This document shows, piece by piece, positions 1 to 10,073 of a stretch of 64,000 bases of DNA (the stretch's first letter is position 1; each line of letters starts with the position of its first letter). Source of the DNA: Lelliottia nimipressuralis (GTDB lineage Bacteria; Pseudomonadota; Gammaproteobacteria; Enterobacterales; Enterobacteriaceae); assembly GCF_004115925.1 (NCBI RefSeq), contig NZ_SDDX01000009.1, positions 1 through 64,000 on the forward strand, given 5' to 3'. The position numbers and the translations under genes are program-made. The notes beneath the pieces are model-generated. The model was not told where the DNA came from. It searched no databases and saw only the letters and a program-made list of their open reading frames with translations.

Positions 1-154
1 GCCTTTGAACTCAGAAGGATTTAAAACGGCAGAGTGCCGAAAAGAAGGGGGATCATACTCTTACGATCCAATTTGAAAAGTGTCGTCCACCCAAAAGCTC
101 GACCCGATCAATTTTGTCCTCACCCTTAAGTCGTAGAGGCTCTGCCGTTTGCCA
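1..154. other. Unassigned left edge
   Basis: No gene can be supported here. An 11-bp inverted repeat, AAACGGCAGAG at 24-34 and CTCTGCCGTTT at 140-150, flanks about 105 bp. A plus-strand frame is open from base 2 to a TGA at 74-76 and could be the last 24 codons of a gene starting outside the window, but the peptide is not recognisable. The second arm of the repeat ends just before the stop codon of the oxidoreductase gene, so the pair could be a long-loop terminator or the remains of a small mobile element. Confidence 0.3.
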
Positions 155-1102
155 TCAGTTCATCACAAACACCGTGCGTTTTTTGCTGTCATCCTGTGAC
201 CACGCCTGAGCGACATCTTTCAGCCGTGCCCTGGTGGTGGCAATCGTGAATCCACCCGGAACTGCCGCCTGAAACATCTCACCCGTGGCCTGAATGAGCT
301 GTGCCAGCGACAGGCTGCCAATCCCGCTCCCCATTAACTGAATCGGAGAGGCGCGCAGCACTACGCTCGGCAGCGCAATCTCCGCGCCGGAAAGTGAGCC
401 GACCTGAACAAAACGCACCGGCGTCAGCCCTGGCGTATGTTTTGCCAGGGCGTTGAGGATGGCGAGTGCGCTTTGCCCCCACAGATAGTCGATCACCACA
501 TCAATCTGCTGACCCGCCTGTTCAGCAAACGCCTGTGCGATGTGTGCGTTATCGTCATTCAGCAGTATGCTCGCATCCGCATTGAGGCGGGACAGTGCCT
601 GCGGATTGCGTCCCGTGACGATGATTTTCCCGGCGCCACGGTAGCGGGCAATTTGCACCGCAAGCTGCCCGGCACTGCCCGTGGCCCCGTTGATAAGTAC
701 GGTCTCACCTGGCTGAAACTGCGCGCGCGTCACCAGTGCGGCCCACGCCGACATCCCCGGATTCGCCATCGCGGCGGCGGTAGCGTCGTCCAGCGCCTCA
801 GGTAAGGGAATACAGAGATTCACATCGACTGGGGCAAACTCCGCCATGCTGCCCCAGGGGGACGGCGGAAATGCAAAATAGATGCGCTGACCTGCTTCGG
901 TGACGCCCGTTCCGTCGATCCCGGCGATAAAGGGCAGTATACCGTCAAAACTGTAGTGCTTACCGGAGGCCCGGCTTTTCACCACATGGCTGATTGCCGA
1001 GGCGGTAACGCGAACGAGGTGCTGGCCTGGCTCAATGTGGGGCGTTACAAAATCGGAGTAAACCGGCCCAGCGAGCGGATCATAAACAACGGCTGCTTTC
1101 AT
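155..1102 (-). CDS. Zinc-free MDR-family NAD(P)H:quinone oxidoreductase-like enzyme
   Basis: The protein of 315 residues starts at MKAAVVYD, chosen because a CAGGAGA ribosome site lies about 8 bp upstream; the open frame runs further upstream but without support. An N-terminal GroES-like fold is followed by a Rossmann domain with the nucleotide-binding motif NGATGSAG near residue 170. The GHE zinc motif and the structural four-cysteine cluster of zinc alcohol dehydrogenases are absent, which places it with the quinone oxidoreductase/enoyl reductase branch of the medium-chain dehydrogenase/reductase superfamily. It is divergent from a MarR-type regulator and shares a short intergenic region with it, so it is probably the target of that regulator. 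The substrate is unknown; electrophilic carbonyls or quinones are plausible by family. Confidence 0.8.
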   Translation of the reverse strand: MKAAVVYDPLAGPVYSDFVTPHIEPGQHLVRVTASAISHVVKSRASGKHYSFDGILPFIAGIDGTGVTEAGQRIYFAFPPSPWGSMAEFAPVDVNLCIPLPEALDDATAAAMANPGMSAWAALVTRAQFQPGETVLINGATGSAGQLAVQIARYRGAGKIIVTGRNPQALSRLNADASILLNDDNAHIAQAFAEQAGQQIDVVIDYLWGQSALAILNALAKHTPGLTPVRFVQVGSLSGAEIALPSVVLRASPIQLMGSGIGSLSLAQLIQATGEMFQAAVPGGFTIATTRARLKDVAQAWSQDDSKKRTVFVMN

Positions 1103-1122
1103 ACACTTTCTCCTGTTGTGGA

Positions 1123-1190
1123 ATATGTGTAAAATGCACATATCTTTTAGAGCACTATACTCGCCAGGAAAATATATGCAATATGCACAT
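1123..1190. promoter_or_regulatory. Probable MarR operator sites between divergent genes
   Basis: ATATGTGTAAAATGCACATAT at 1123-1143 is an imperfect palindrome with 8-bp arms (ATATGTG and CACATAT are complementary). A second copy of the right half, ATATGCACAT, sits at 1181-1190, overlapping the regulator start codon region. AT-rich palindromes of this size are typical of MarR-family operators. The placement would allow control of both divergent genes and autorepression. The assignment is inferred from position and symmetry. Confidence 0.5.
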
Positions 1191-1628
1191 AAATACGATG
1201 TCACGGATTTTCACGGCGCGCTGCTGGATATCATGGGCGTGATGAATCAGCCGCAACGCGACAACACCCTGCTGTCAGAGGCGGGCGTTTCGCTGGATCA
1301 AATTTTGTTCCCGTTGCTCATCACCATTGACCGCTACGGCCCGCTGGGCGTGGTCGAGCTTGCCGACAGGCTGGGGCGCGATTACACCACTGTCAGTCGC
1401 CAGGTTAAACGGCTGGAGGCACAAGCGCTGGTGCAGAAAAAGCCAGGCGCGACGGATAAACGGGTTTCCGAAGTATCCACCTCGGCGCAAGGAAAAGCGT
1501 TAACGATGAAAATCGCACAGGCGCGTATGACGCTGATGAACCAGATTTTCAGCGACTGGCAGGAAGAAGATGTGGGGAGTCTGTTTCGGCTGGTGCGTAA
1601 ATACGCGGACAGTATTAAAGGGGAATAA
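1176..1628 (+). CDS. MarR-family transcriptional regulator
   Basis: The start at 1176 (MQYAHKYD) gives 150 residues and has AGGAA 5 bp upstream; longer starts upstream would run through the putative operator. A winged helix-turn-helix spans roughly residues 45-115, with the recognition region around LGRDYTTVSRQVKRLE and a wing containing KPGATDKRVSEV, then a C-terminal dimerisation helix. Proteins of this family bind palindromes as dimers and usually release DNA on binding a phenolic or oxidising ligand. It is divergent from the quinone oxidoreductase-like gene and probably regulates it and itself. No ortholog with a known name was recognised. Confidence 0.85.
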   Translation: MQYAHKYDVTDFHGALLDIMGVMNQPQRDNTLLSEAGVSLDQILFPLLITIDRYGPLGVVELADRLGRDYTTVSRQVKRLEAQALVQKKPGATDKRVSEVSTSAQGKALTMKIAQARMTLMNQIFSDWQEEDVGSLFRLVRKYADSIKGE

Positions 1629-1660
1629 CCGTCTGGCGGGTCACCAGACGGTCAGAACAC

Positions 1661-2470
1661 TCAGCCCTTGCGCGTCGCCGCTTTCATCGCGGTGACGAAG
1701 TCGCGCAGTTCAGTCAGCATCTGCTCTGGCTTATCGACGTTGCGCTCGATAATTTTCACAATCGCCGATCCGGAGATAGCGCCTGCGGCATTGGCATCAA
1801 TCGCTGCGGTGACCTGCTCTGGCGATGAAATTCCGAAGCCCTGCAGCGGAGCGGCAGCGTGATACTCGGCCAGTTTTTCCACCAGATGATGCAGGGGAAG
1901 CGCCGCTTTGTTTTCCGCACCGGTAACGCCCGCGCGCGACAGCAGATAGGTATACCCGCGACCGTAAGAGGCAATCTGGCGCAGCAGTTCATCATCGGCG
2001 TTTGGCGGGCAGATGAAGATCGGCGCGACGTTGTGACGCATCGCCGCCTGACGGAACGGTGCAGACTCTTCTACCGGCACATCGGCGACCAGCACCGAAT
2101 CAACGCCCACGCGTGCACATTCGGCGTAGAAATTATCGATACCTTTGCTGAAGACCAGGTTGGCATACATCAGCAGGCCAATCGGAATGGTTGGATGCTT
2201 CTGGCGGATTGCCGCCAGCATCTCAAAGCACTGGGTTGGGGTCACGCCTGCGGCAAAGGCGCGCAGGGTGGCGTTCTGAATGGTCGGGCCATCCGCCAGC
2301 GGATCGGAGAACGGGATCCCCAGCTCCAGCGCATCGGCACCCGCAGCAATTAAGGTGTCGATAATTTTCAGCGACTGCTCCGGGCCTGGATCGCCCAGCG
2401 TGACGAAGGGAACAAACGCGCCTTCCTTGCGGGCTTTCAGTTCAGCAAATGCGTTATCGTAGCGTTCCAT
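1661..2470 (-). CDS. trpA: Tryptophan synthase alpha chain
   Basis: TrpA (269 residues, E. coli 268) cleaves indole-3-glycerol phosphate to indole and glyceraldehyde 3-phosphate; indole passes through a tunnel to TrpB in the alpha2-beta2 complex. The TIM-barrel catalytic residues Glu49 (in [10 protein letters not shown]) and Asp60 (in PLADGP) are present. It is the last gene of the trp operon. Its ATG overlaps the trpB stop by one base (TGATG), the usual arrangement for translational coupling and equimolar subunit production. Confidence 0.98.
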   Translation of the reverse strand: MERYDNAFAELKARKEGAFVPFVTLGDPGPEQSLKIIDTLIAAGADALELGIPFSDPLADGPTIQNATLRAFAAGVTPTQCFEMLAAIRQKHPTIPIGLLMYANLVFSKGIDNFYAECARVGVDSVLVADVPVEESAPFRQAAMRHNVAPIFICPPNADDELLRQIASYGRGYTYLLSRAGVTGAENKAALPLHHLVEKLAEYHAAAPLQGFGISSPEQVTAAIDANAAGAISGSAIVKIIERNVDKPEQMLTELRDFVTAMKAATRKG

Positions 2471-3663
2471 CAGATTTCCCCTCGTGCTTTCAGAATATCG
2501 TGAACGGTGAAGATATCTTTATCACCGCGACCGGAAAGGTTAACCACCAGCAGTTGCTCTTTTTCCGGGTTTTCTTTAATCATCTTCAGCGCATGAGCCA
2601 GCGCGTGAGAAGACTCCAGCGCCGGGATAATCCCTTCGTTGCGGCACAGGGTTTTGAACGCTTCCAGCGCTTCGTCATCGGTAATCGAGACATAATCCGC
2701 GCGGCCGATGCTGTTCAGATGCGCGTGCTGCGGCCCGACGGACGGGAAATCCAGCCCGGCGGAGATGGAGTAAGACTCCTCAATCTGGCCTTCGTCGGTT
2801 TGCATCATCGGCGACTTCATGCCGAAGTAAATACCCACGCGGCCATGTTTCAGCGGCGCACCGTGCTCGCCGGTTTCAATGCCGTGACCCGCAGGTTCGA
2901 CACCGATCAGGCCCACACTTTCGTCATCAATAAAATCAGCAAACATGCCGATGGCGTTGGAACCACCGCCGACGCAGGCGATAACCGCATCCGGCAGACG
3001 CCCCTCTTTTTCGAGGATCTGCGCTTTGGTCTCTTCCCCGATCATGCGCTGGAATTCACGCACGATGGTCGGGAACGGATGTGGACCCGCAGCGGTACCA
3101 AGCATGTAGTGTGCGGTATCGTAGCTGCCAGACCAGTCGCGCAGCGCTTCGTTACAGGCATCTTTCAGGGTGGCAGAGCCGCTGTGTACCGGGATCACTT
3201 CGGCACCCATCAGACGCATACGGAACACGTTCGGCGACTGACGTTCTACATCCTTCGCACCCATATAAATACGGCATTTCAGGCCGAGCAGGGCGCTGGC
3301 GAGCGCTGATGCCACGCCGTGCTGACCTGCACCGGTCTCGGCGATGATTTCGGTTTTGCCCATCCGCTTGGCAAGCAGCGCCTGGCCCAGCACCTGGTTG
3401 GTTTTGTGCGCGCCGCCGTGGAGCAGATCTTCACGTTTGAGGTACAGGGTGGTTTTTGTGCCTTCGGTCAGGTTACGGCATTTGGTCAGCGCCGTCGGGC
3501 GGCCCGCGTAGTTTTTCAGCAGATCGGTAAATTCCGCCTGGAAGGCCGGATCTTTCTGCGCGCTGACAAACGCTTCTTCAAGCTGGCGCAGGGCAGGCAT
3601 CAAAATCTGCGGCACATACATGCCACCAAACTCACCAAAATAGGGATTTAATAAAGTTGTCAT
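2470..3663 (-). CDS. trpB: Tryptophan synthase beta chain
   Basis: TrpB (397 residues, same length as E. coli) is the PLP enzyme joining indole and serine to give tryptophan. The Schiff-base lysine is Lys87 in GGAHKTNQ and the phosphate-binding loop is GGGSN near residue 232. The start [14 protein letters not shown] matches the family; the open frame extends 36 codons further upstream into trpC, which is not real coding in that frame. It lies 10 bp downstream of trpC with a good ribosome site (GGAAGAG). Confidence 0.98.
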   Translation of the reverse strand: MTTLLNPYFGEFGGMYVPQILMPALRQLEEAFVSAQKDPAFQAEFTDLLKNYAGRPTALTKCRNLTEGTKTTLYLKREDLLHGGAHKTNQVLGQALLAKRMGKTEIIAETGAGQHGVASALASALLGLKCRIYMGAKDVERQSPNVFRMRLMGAEVIPVHSGSATLKDACNEALRDWSGSYDTAHYMLGTAAGPHPFPTIVREFQRMIGEETKAQILEKEGRLPDAVIACVGGGSNAIGMFADFIDDESVGLIGVEPAGHGIETGEHGAPLKHGRVGIYFGMKSPMMQTDEGQIEESYSISAGLDFPSVGPQHAHLNSIGRADYVSITDDEALEAFKTLCRNEGIIPALESSHALAHALKMIKENPEKEQLLVVNLSGRGDKDIFTVHDILKARGEI

Positions 3664-3673
3664 TTGCTCTTCC

Positions 3674-5035
3674 TTAATATGCACGCAGCGTCTTGAATAC
3701 CGAGGCCAGCTTACTGGCATCTTTGATACCCGGCTGAGACTCCACGCCAGAATTGAAATCGAGACCTGCACAGCCTGCTTTCGCGGCTTCTACGCAGTTA
3801 TCAGGGCTTAATCCACCTGCCAGCAGGACGTTGTCCAGCTTCTCACCGTTCAGCAGGGACCAGTCGAAGCGAACACCGGTTCCGCCCTGGCCGTTATCCA
3901 GCACATATTTATCGACATGCTGGAGATCGCGTGGAGGCAGCGTGTCGCTCACGCTTTGCGCTTTCCAGATTTGCACCTGCGGTGCCAGTGCCTGGCGAAG
4001 TTCATTGATGTACGCCTGATCTTCGTTTCCGTGCAGCTGCACGGCAGCCAGCGATAAGTTTTCAGCTTTGGCGGCGACCTCCGAAACTGGCGCATCGCGG
4101 AACACGCCAACATAGCTCAGCGGTGCAGCGGCAATCACGTCGCGGGCCTGATCTTCCGTTACTACTCGCGCAGACGAGTCGACAAAAATCAGCCCGCCGT
4201 AGACGGCACCCGCCTCGAGGGCGGCGGCGGCGTCCTGAGGGCGCGTCAGCCCACAGACTTTGTTCTCACCCAACAGCACGCGGCGGACGGCGGCATTCAA
4301 ATCGTCGTGAGACATCAGCGCCGAGCCAATCAAAAAGCCGTTTGCGAAATGGCTCAGCTCGCGAACCTGGGCATAAGTATTAATGCCCGATTCGCTGATA
4401 ACGGTGACCCCAGCCCCGAGACGTGGTGCCAGCTGGCGCGTGCGGTTCAGGTCAATGGAGAGATCGCGCAGGTCGCGGTTATTGATGCCGACGACTTTGG
4501 CTTTCAGCGCAATGGCGCGTTCCAGCTCCTCTTCGTTGCTCACTTCCGTCAGCACACCCATATTCAGGCTGTGGGCGACGGCGGCCAGCTGGCGATACTG
4601 CTCGTCATCCAGCACGGAGAGCATCAGCAGGCAGGCATCCGCCTGATAAAAACGCGCGAGCCAGATTTGGTACGCATCAATAATGAAGTCTTTGCACAGA
4701 ATCGGCTGCGGGGCGATCTGGCTGACAATCGGCAGAAAATCAAAACTGCCCTGGAAATATTTCTCATCCGTCAGCACCGAAATGGCTGACGCATGGTGTT
4801 TGTAGACCCCGGCAATACGCGCGGGATCGAAGTCGTCGCGGATCACGCCTTTCGAGGGCGAGGCCTTTTTGCACTCCAGGATAAACGCGGTGCGCGCGCC
4901 CTGCAGGGCATCATAAAAACGGCGCTGGCTGGGAACCACGTCATTCTGGAAACTGGCCAGTGGCTGCTGCTCTTTGCGCGCTTCTAACCAGATGGCCTTA
5001 TCGGCGACGATTTTCGCTAAAACGGTCTGCATCAT
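3674..5035 (-). CDS. trpC: Bifunctional indole-3-glycerol-phosphate synthase / phosphoribosylanthranilate isomerase
   Basis: This is the fused enterobacterial TrpC-TrpF enzyme (453 residues) catalysing two consecutive steps of tryptophan synthesis. Residues 1-255 form the indole-glycerol-phosphate synthase barrel ([12 protein letters not shown] carries substrate-contacting lysines); residues 256-453 form the isomerase barrel, with the active-site cysteine in KVCGLT near residue 260. The start is one of two adjacent ATG codons (MMQTVL). The gene abuts trpD without a gap. Confidence 0.98.
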   Translation of the reverse strand: MMQTVLAKIVADKAIWLEARKEQQPLASFQNDVVPSQRRFYDALQGARTAFILECKKASPSKGVIRDDFDPARIAGVYKHHASAISVLTDEKYFQGSFDFLPIVSQIAPQPILCKDFIIDAYQIWLARFYQADACLLMLSVLDDEQYRQLAAVAHSLNMGVLTEVSNEEELERAIALKAKVVGINNRDLRDLSIDLNRTRQLAPRLGAGVTVISESGINTYAQVRELSHFANGFLIGSALMSHDDLNAAVRRVLLGENKVCGLTRPQDAAAALEAGAVYGGLIFVDSSARVVTEDQARDVIAAAPLSYVGVFRDAPVSEVAAKAENLSLAAVQLHGNEDQAYINELRQALAPQVQIWKAQSVSDTLPPRDLQHVDKYVLDNGQGGTGVRFDWSLLNGEKLDNVLLAGGLSPDNCVEAAKAGCAGLDFNSGVESQPGIKDASKLASVFKTLRAY

Positions 5036-6631
5036 TTACCCTCTTGCCGCAAGTGCGGTAACGCGGTCGTAAGCTGCGCCGGAGCGCAATACGGCCATGA
5101 CTTTTTGTGCGTTAGCCTGTAAGTCTTCTTCGCCGTGCAAACGCATCAACATCGCAACGTTGGCGGCGACAGCGGCCTCATGGGCGGCTTCACCTTTACC
5201 TTGTAGCAAGCGTGTCAGAATGTCACGGTTTTCTTCCGGGGTGCCGCCTGCCAGCTGTTCCTGATGATAGGGCGTCAGGCCAAAGTCGGCAGCGTCCAGC
5301 TGATAGCTCTGAATTTCGCCGTCGCGCAGCTCGGCAACCAGCGTTGGCGCATGGAGCGACACTTCATCCATTCCGCCGCTGTGGACCACGGCCGCACGCT
5401 GATAGCCCAGCACGCGCAGGGTTTCCGCAATCGGCAGTACCAGTTCCGGGCTGTAGACGCCAATCAAAGCCAGCGGCGGATGCGCCGGGTTGATCAACGG
5501 CCCCAGTACGTTAAACAGGGTGCGGGTTTTCAGCTGCTGACGGACCGGCATCGCATGGCGGAAACCGGTGTGATATTTCGGCGCGAACAGGAAGCAGACA
5601 CCCAGATCGTCCAGCGCTTCACGGGAGCGTTCAGCGTTCATGTCGAGGTTAATCCCGAACGCGGCCAGCAGATCGGAAGAGCCTGAGCGGCTGGAGACGC
5701 TGCGGTTACCGTGTTTCGCCACTTTCATGCCGCAGGCCGCCGCCACGAAGGCGCTGGCGGTAGAGATATTAATGCTGTTGCTGCCGTCACCGCCGGTGCC
5801 GACGATATCCGCGAACGCATAATCCGGACGCGGGAACGGGGCGGCGTTTTCCAGCAGGGCGGTCGCCGCACCGGCAATTTCCTGTGGCTGCTCACCGCGC
5901 ACTTTCATGCTGACCAGCGCGGCGGCCAGCTGTTCTGGCTTCAGCTCACCGCGAACCACCGCAGAGAAAAGCTGGTGGCTCTCCTGCTGGGTCATCGTCT
6001 GGGCCTGATAGAGTTTTTCCAGAATCGGCTGCAGCGTGTTGGTTTGCTCCAGCTTCTGCAGTGCCCAGTTGAGGGTCTGCTCCAGCAGGCGTGCGCCGTT
6101 AGAGGTCAGAATCGATTCCGGGTGGAACTGCAGGCCGCAGACGCGATCGGCGTCGTGACGCACGGCCATTACCATTCCTTCAAAAGAGGCGTTGATCGTC
6201 AGCCCAGCCGGAATATTGCTGCCGACCAGCGAGTGATAACGCGCGACCGGCAGCGGGTTTGGCAGCCCGGCAAACATCGCCTGGCCGTCATGTTCAATGC
6301 TGGAGGCTTTACCGTGCAGAATTTCACCCGCCTGGCCGACGTATCCGCCGTATGCTTCCACAATCGCCTGATGCCCAAGGCAGATGCCGATAATCGGCAG
6401 TTTGCCGCGCATACGGGTCAGCAGCTCAGGCATACAGCCCGCTTCGCTCGGCGCCCCCGGGCCTGGAGAGAGCATCAGCACCGGGTTTTGCATGGTTTCC
6501 AGACGCTCAATCAGGGTTTGCGCCGGAACATGATTGCGGTAAATCACCACGTTATGCCCGTTTGCACGCAGCTGGTCTGCCAGGTTGTAAGTAAAGGAGT
6601 CGATATTATCGAGCAGCAGAATGTCAGCCAT
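5036..6631 (-). CDS. trpD: Anthranilate synthase glutaminase / anthranilate phosphoribosyltransferase (TrpG-TrpD fusion)
   Basis: The 531-residue fusion protein has an N-terminal class I glutamine amidotransferase with the triad Cys84 (GICLGHQ), His170 and Glu172 (LQFHPES), which feeds ammonia to TrpE. A C-terminal phosphoribosyltransferase starts near residue 200 and carries the PRPP-binding [13 protein letters not shown] motif. The TrpG-TrpD fusion is characteristic of E. coli and close relatives. Its start overlaps the trpE stop by one base, consistent with translational coupling. Confidence 0.98.
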   Translation of the reverse strand: MADILLLDNIDSFTYNLADQLRANGHNVVIYRNHVPAQTLIERLETMQNPVLMLSPGPGAPSEAGCMPELLTRMRGKLPIIGICLGHQAIVEAYGGYVGQAGEILHGKASSIEHDGQAMFAGLPNPLPVARYHSLVGSNIPAGLTINASFEGMVMAVRHDADRVCGLQFHPESILTSNGARLLEQTLNWALQKLEQTNTLQPILEKLYQAQTMTQQESHQLFSAVVRGELKPEQLAAALVSMKVRGEQPQEIAGAATALLENAAPFPRPDYAFADIVGTGGDGSNSINISTASAFVAAACGMKVAKHGNRSVSSRSGSSDLLAAFGINLDMNAERSREALDDLGVCFLFAPKYHTGFRHAMPVRQQLKTRTLFNVLGPLINPAHPPLALIGVYSPELVLPIAETLRVLGYQRAAVVHSGGMDEVSLHAPTLVAELRDGEIQSYQLDAADFGLTPYHQEQLAGGTPEENRDILTRLLQGKGEAAHEAAVAANVAMLMRLHGEEDLQANAQKVMAVLRSGAAYDRVTALAARG

Positions 6632-8193
6632 CAGAAAATCTCCTGTGCGTGGTGTGCGGTGGCAATGGCGCGCAATACCGCGCGAGCTTTACTGCGAGTT
6701 TCGTCAGCTTCAGACTGCGGAACAGAATCGAGAACAATGCCTGCGCCAGCCTGGACGGTGGCAATGCCATCTTCCACGTAGGCGGAGCGGATGACGATAC
6801 AGGTGTCCAGATCGCCGTGTGCGGTGAAGTACCCCACGGCACCGCCGTAGCTGCCGCGACGACGGCCTTCGGCCCCGGCAATCAGCTGCATCGCACGGAC
6901 TTTCGGCGCGCCGCTCAGGGTGCCCATATTCATGCAGGCACGATAGGCGTGCAGCGCGTCGAGGTCATGGCGCAGCTCGCCCACCACACGGGACACCAGG
7001 TGCATCACGAAGGAGTAACGGTCGACTTTAGTCAGATCCGCGACATAACGAGTGCCTGGCGTACAAATGCGCGCCAGATCGTTACGCGCCAGGTCGACCA
7101 GCATCAGGTGTTCGGATAACTCTTTATGATCCGTACGCATCTCAAGCTCAATGCGGCTGTCGAGATCGCGATCTAAGGAGCCATCCGCACGGCGACCGCG
7201 CGGACGTGTACCGGCAATCGGATAAATTTCAATCTGGCGGCTTGGCGCGTCATATTTCAGCGAGCTTTCTGGCGACGCTCCGAACAGGGTGAAATCGTTG
7301 TCCTGCATAAAGAACATGTACGGGCTTGGGTTGCTCTTCTTCAGCACGTCATACGCGGCCAGCGGAGACGGGCACGGCAGCGAGAAGCGGCGCGATGGCA
7401 CTACCTGGAAAATCTCACCGGCGCGAATCGCTTTCTGCATCTGACGTACAACGGCACCGTACTGGTCATCTGTCTGATTCGTTTCACACTGCATATGATC
7501 GATACGCTGGACCGGCAGCGCCGTCGGCTCTTCGGTCATCTGCTGCTGAAGCTGTTCGATACGCTGCGCCAGACGCTGTTTTTCCGAAACCGAAGGGGTG
7601 AACAGGCTCGCCTGAATGCGGGTGTACTTCTTCTGATGGTCAATCACCATCAGCGTTTCCGCCAGATAGAAGCAGTAATCCGGGCAACGGTTGCCTTGTT
7701 CGGTTTCAGGCAGGTCTTCAAAACCGGCCACCAGGTCATAGGCAAACAGCCCGCCGAAGAACATCGCTTCGCGCTCATTCTCTGGCACGTCGACCAGGTT
7801 TTGCAGCAGGCGGAAGGCGTCAAACACAGAGAGGGAGCAGAGACGCGCGTCTTCGTCCAGCAGTTGGCTGACCGGCGGGAAATGCAAAATGCGTGTTTCC
7901 GGGCGCTGTTCGTTTTCGATACCCGCAGGCAGCGCCGCATCAAGCAGCGGGAGCAGGGCAGCACCGTTCTCAGACAGTGCTTTAATAGTGACAGTGTCAC
8001 CTAATGCGGTAATGTGCAGTGCGCTATCGACCAGCAGCAGGCTTTTCAGATCGTCTTTGCTGTCGATGTCAGCAGACTCGAGCAGCAGGGTGGCCGGGCG
8101 TGCACCGCACACCTGGTGGAATAAGGCGGTAGGGTTGTGGCGATACACGGCTTCGCAGGTCAGCAACTCAAGGTGTGTTTTGGCGGTTTGCAT
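6631..8193 (-). CDS. trpE: Anthranilate synthase component I
   Basis: TrpE (520 residues, as in E. coli) converts chorismate and ammonia to anthranilate, the committed step of tryptophan synthesis, in complex with the TrpG domain of TrpD. The feedback-site motif LLLES lies at residues 36-40, Ser40 being the residue known from E. coli feedback-resistance studies; its presence suggests a tryptophan-inhibited enzyme. The chorismate-binding domain fills the C-terminal half ([19 protein letters not shown]). The start [11 protein letters not shown] is preferred over an ATG nine codons upstream by homology. It follows the trp attenuator. Confidence 0.98.
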   Translation of the reverse strand: MQTAKTHLELLTCEAVYRHNPTALFHQVCGARPATLLLESADIDSKDDLKSLLLVDSALHITALGDTVTIKALSENGAALLPLLDAALPAGIENEQRPETRILHFPPVSQLLDEDARLCSLSVFDAFRLLQNLVDVPENEREAMFFGGLFAYDLVAGFEDLPETEQGNRCPDYCFYLAETLMVIDHQKKYTRIQASLFTPSVSEKQRLAQRIEQLQQQMTEEPTALPVQRIDHMQCETNQTDDQYGAVVRQMQKAIRAGEIFQVVPSRRFSLPCPSPLAAYDVLKKSNPSPYMFFMQDNDFTLFGASPESSLKYDAPSRQIEIYPIAGTRPRGRRADGSLDRDLDSRIELEMRTDHKELSEHLMLVDLARNDLARICTPGTRYVADLTKVDRYSFVMHLVSRVVGELRHDLDALHAYRACMNMGTLSGAPKVRAMQLIAGAEGRRRGSYGGAVGYFTAHGDLDTCIVIRSAYVEDGIATVQAGAGIVLDSVPQSEADETRSKARAVLRAIATAHHAQEIF

Positions 8194-8220
8194 ATTGTTG
8201 TTCTCATTAATTCTGTTCAT

Positions 8221-8244
8221 AAAAAAGCCCGCATCGTGGCGGGC
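8221..8244 (-). terminator. trp attenuator (3:4 terminator hairpin)
   Basis: Read on the minus strand, GCCCGC-CACGAT-GCGGGC is followed by TTTTTT, the classic attenuator between trpL and trpE. The region just upstream (CAGATACCAGGCCCGCC) can alternatively pair with the segment after the tandem Trp codons to form the antiterminator. Transcription is expected to stop here when the leader peptide is translated without stalling. Confidence 0.93.
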
Positions 8245-8289
8245 CTGGTATCTGTTTGCAATTTGCAGACGAGTGACACTGCCCGAGGA

Positions 8290-8334
8290 TCAGGAAGTGC
8301 GCCACCAGCCGTGCAGAGAGAAATGTGCTTTCAT
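8290..8334 (-). CDS. trpL: trp operon leader peptide
   Basis: A 14-residue peptide, MKAHFSLHGWWRTS, precedes the attenuator. The tandem tryptophan codons (residues 10-11) are the sensor: ribosome stalling there when charged tRNA-Trp is scarce permits the antiterminator. Sequence and spacing match E. coli TrpL ([14 protein letters not shown]). It is too short for ordinary gene calling but the context leaves little doubt. Confidence 0.95.
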   Translation of the reverse strand: MKAHFSLHGWWRTS

Positions 8335-8362
8335 TTTCAGATACCTTCTTGAGTGAACTTGC

Positions 8363-8396
8363 GTACTAGTTAACTAGTTCGATGGCGTATTGTCAA
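8363..8396 (-). promoter_or_regulatory. trp promoter and TrpR operator
   Basis: On the minus strand TTGACA (8391-8396) and TTAACT (8368-8373) are separated by exactly 17 bp. The palindromic TrpR operator CGAACTAGTTAACTAGTAC (8363-8381) covers the -10 element, so repressor and polymerase compete for the same DNA. This matches the E. coli trp operator core. Confidence 0.95.
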
Positions 8397-8460
8397 CCCC
8401 TGATTTCAGAATTTGCGCTTAAGCCGTTATCATAGCCCTCTGTTATACGACAAACCTGTG

Positions 8461-9357
8461 ATGGAAACCGCTTTGAGCGAGACAAAATACGCCGTGATTT
8501 ATGATTTACACAGCCACACTCAGGCCTCTGATGGCCTGCTGACGCCCGAAGCGCTGGTTCACCGCGCGGTAGAAATGCGTGTAGGTACGCTGGCAATAAC
8601 CGATCACGACACCACGGATGCCATTCCGGCGGCACGCGCGGAGATTGCCCGCAGCGCGCTGCCCTTGACGCTGGTATCCGGCGTAGAAATTTCCACGGTC
8701 TGGGAAAATCACGAAATTCATATTGTCGGCCTGAATATTGATATCGAACACCCGGCCCTGTGTGCGTTCCTCGAAGAGCAGAAAGCGCGCCGCAATCAAC
8801 GCGCGGAACTGATTGGCGAGCGGCTGGAGAAAGCGCAGATTCCCGGCGCGCTGGAAGGGGCACAACGCCTTGCTAACGGCGGCGCTGTGACGCGCGGCCA
8901 CTTCGCCCGTTTTCTGGTCGAAGCGGGTAAAGCGAATAACTTTGCCGATGTCTTCAAAAAATATCTGGCACGCGGTAAAACCGGTTACGTTCCGCCACAG
9001 TGGTGTACAATAAAACAAGCTATTGATGTCATTCATCATTCTGGCGGCAAGGCGGTGCTGGCCCATCCAGGTCGGTATAACCTTTCGGCTAAGTGGCTGA
9101 AAAGACTGCTGGCGCACTTCGCCGAACAGGGTGGAGAAGCGATGGAAGTTTCCCAGTGCCAGCAGGCACCCAATGAGCGTAGTCAGCTGGCGACCTATGC
9201 GCGTCAGTATGGTCTGCTTGCGTCGCAAGGCTCGGATTTTCATCAGCCTTGTGCATGGATTGAGCTGGGGCGTAAGCTCTGGTTACCCGCAGGCGTGGAA
9301 CCCGTCTGGGCACTTTGGGAGCAGTCGCAGCAACATATTGAAGAGAGGGAAGCATGA
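8461..9357 (+). CDS. rnm: RNase AM, PHP-domain 5'-3' exoribonuclease (YciV/Rnm)
   Basis: The protein of about 298 residues is a PHP phosphoesterase with the metal-binding motifs DLHSHTQASDG, ITDHDTTDA, GVEIST, HPGRYN and SDFHQP. Rnm in E. coli trims 5' ends of rRNA precursors and degrades short oligonucleotides. Two starts are possible: ATG at 8461 (METALSETKY) or TTG at 8473 (LSETKY), the latter aligning with the E. coli N-terminus MSDTNY; neither has a strong ribosome site. It is divergent from the trp promoter and ends 4 bp into yciO, indicating an rnm-yciO unit. Confidence 0.92.
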   Translation: METALSETKYAVIYDLHSHTQASDGLLTPEALVHRAVEMRVGTLAITDHDTTDAIPAARAEIARSALPLTLVSGVEISTVWENHEIHIVGLNIDIEHPALCAFLEEQKARRNQRAELIGERLEKAQIPGALEGAQRLANGGAVTRGHFARFLVEAGKANNFADVFKKYLARGKTGYVPPQWCTIKQAIDVIHHSGGKAVLAHPGRYNLSAKWLKRLLAHFAEQGGEAMEVSQCQQAPNERSQLATYARQYGLLASQGSDFHQPCAWIELGRKLWLPAGVEPVWALWEQSQQHIEEREA

Positions 9358-9974
9358 GTCAATTTTTCTATATTCACCCGGATAACCCGCAGGCGCGCCT
9401 GATCAATCAGGCGGTTGAGATCGTTCGCAAGGGCGGTGTGATTGTCTACCCGACCGATTCCGGCTATGCGCTGGGCTGCAAAATCGAAGACAAAGGGGCA
9501 ATGGAGCGCATTTGCCGCATCCGCCATCTGCCGGACGGGCATAACTTTACCCTGATGTGCCGCGATCTTTCGGAAATCTCGACCTACGCCTACGTGGACA
9601 ACGTCGCCTTCCGTTTAATCAAAAATAACACGCCGGGCAACTATACTTTCATTCTGAAAGGGACCAAGGAAGTACCGCGCCGTCTGTTGCAGGAAAAACG
9701 CAAAACGATCGGGATGCGCGTGCCGTCGAACCCGATTGCGCAAATGCTGCTTGAGACCCTCGGCGAACCGATGCTGTCGACCTCTCTGATGCTGCCGGGC
9801 AGCGATTTCACCGAGTCCGACCCGGAGGAGATCAAAGACCGACTGGAGAAACAGGTAGACCTGATTATTCACGGTGGCTACCTCGGCCAGCAGCCGACGA
9901 CGGTCGTCGATTTGACGGAAGATGCACCAGAAGTGATTCGTGAAGGCGTGGGTGACGTAAAGCCTTTCTTGTAA
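9354..9974 (+). CDS. yciO: YrdC/Sua5-domain protein YciO
   Basis: The 206-residue protein (E. coli YciO 206) has a YrdC-like fold; GGVIVYPTDSGYALGC near residues 26-41 is the nucleotide/RNA-binding signature. It is a paralogue of TsaC, which makes threonylcarbamoyl-AMP for tRNA modification; the role of YciO itself is not well settled. It overlaps the end of rnm by 4 bp. In E. coli yciQ follows; here that gene is absent and rluB comes next. Confidence 0.95.
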   Translation: MSQFFYIHPDNPQARLINQAVEIVRKGGVIVYPTDSGYALGCKIEDKGAMERICRIRHLPDGHNFTLMCRDLSEISTYAYVDNVAFRLIKNNTPGNYTFILKGTKEVPRRLLQEKRKTIGMRVPSNPIAQMLLETLGEPMLSTSLMLPGSDFTESDPEEIKDRLEKQVDLIIHGGYLGQQPTTVVDLTEDAPEVIREGVGDVKPFL

Positions 9975-10073
9975 AGGTATAAGCGGCTATACTACGCGGC
10001 CATCAAAACAGCGGTAGACCGCTATTTTGACCCTAATTCGACGCCTGTGAAGGCGACACCTGAAGGATGCTCA

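Noticed and set aside
1..76. 24-codon partial frame at the left edge as a gene end
   Set aside because: The peptide is too short and unlike anything I know to call; it stays a possibility until the sequence to the left is seen.
437..805. Plus-strand open frame opposite the oxidoreductase gene
   Set aside because: It is antisense to a well-conserved coding sequence, has no ribosome site and resembles no known protein; the same holds for the many long antisense frames over trp, rnb, sap and acnA.
8221..8400. trp leader as something unusual
   Set aside because: Leader peptide, tandem Trp codons, attenuator and TrpR operator are all in the standard enterobacterial arrangement.
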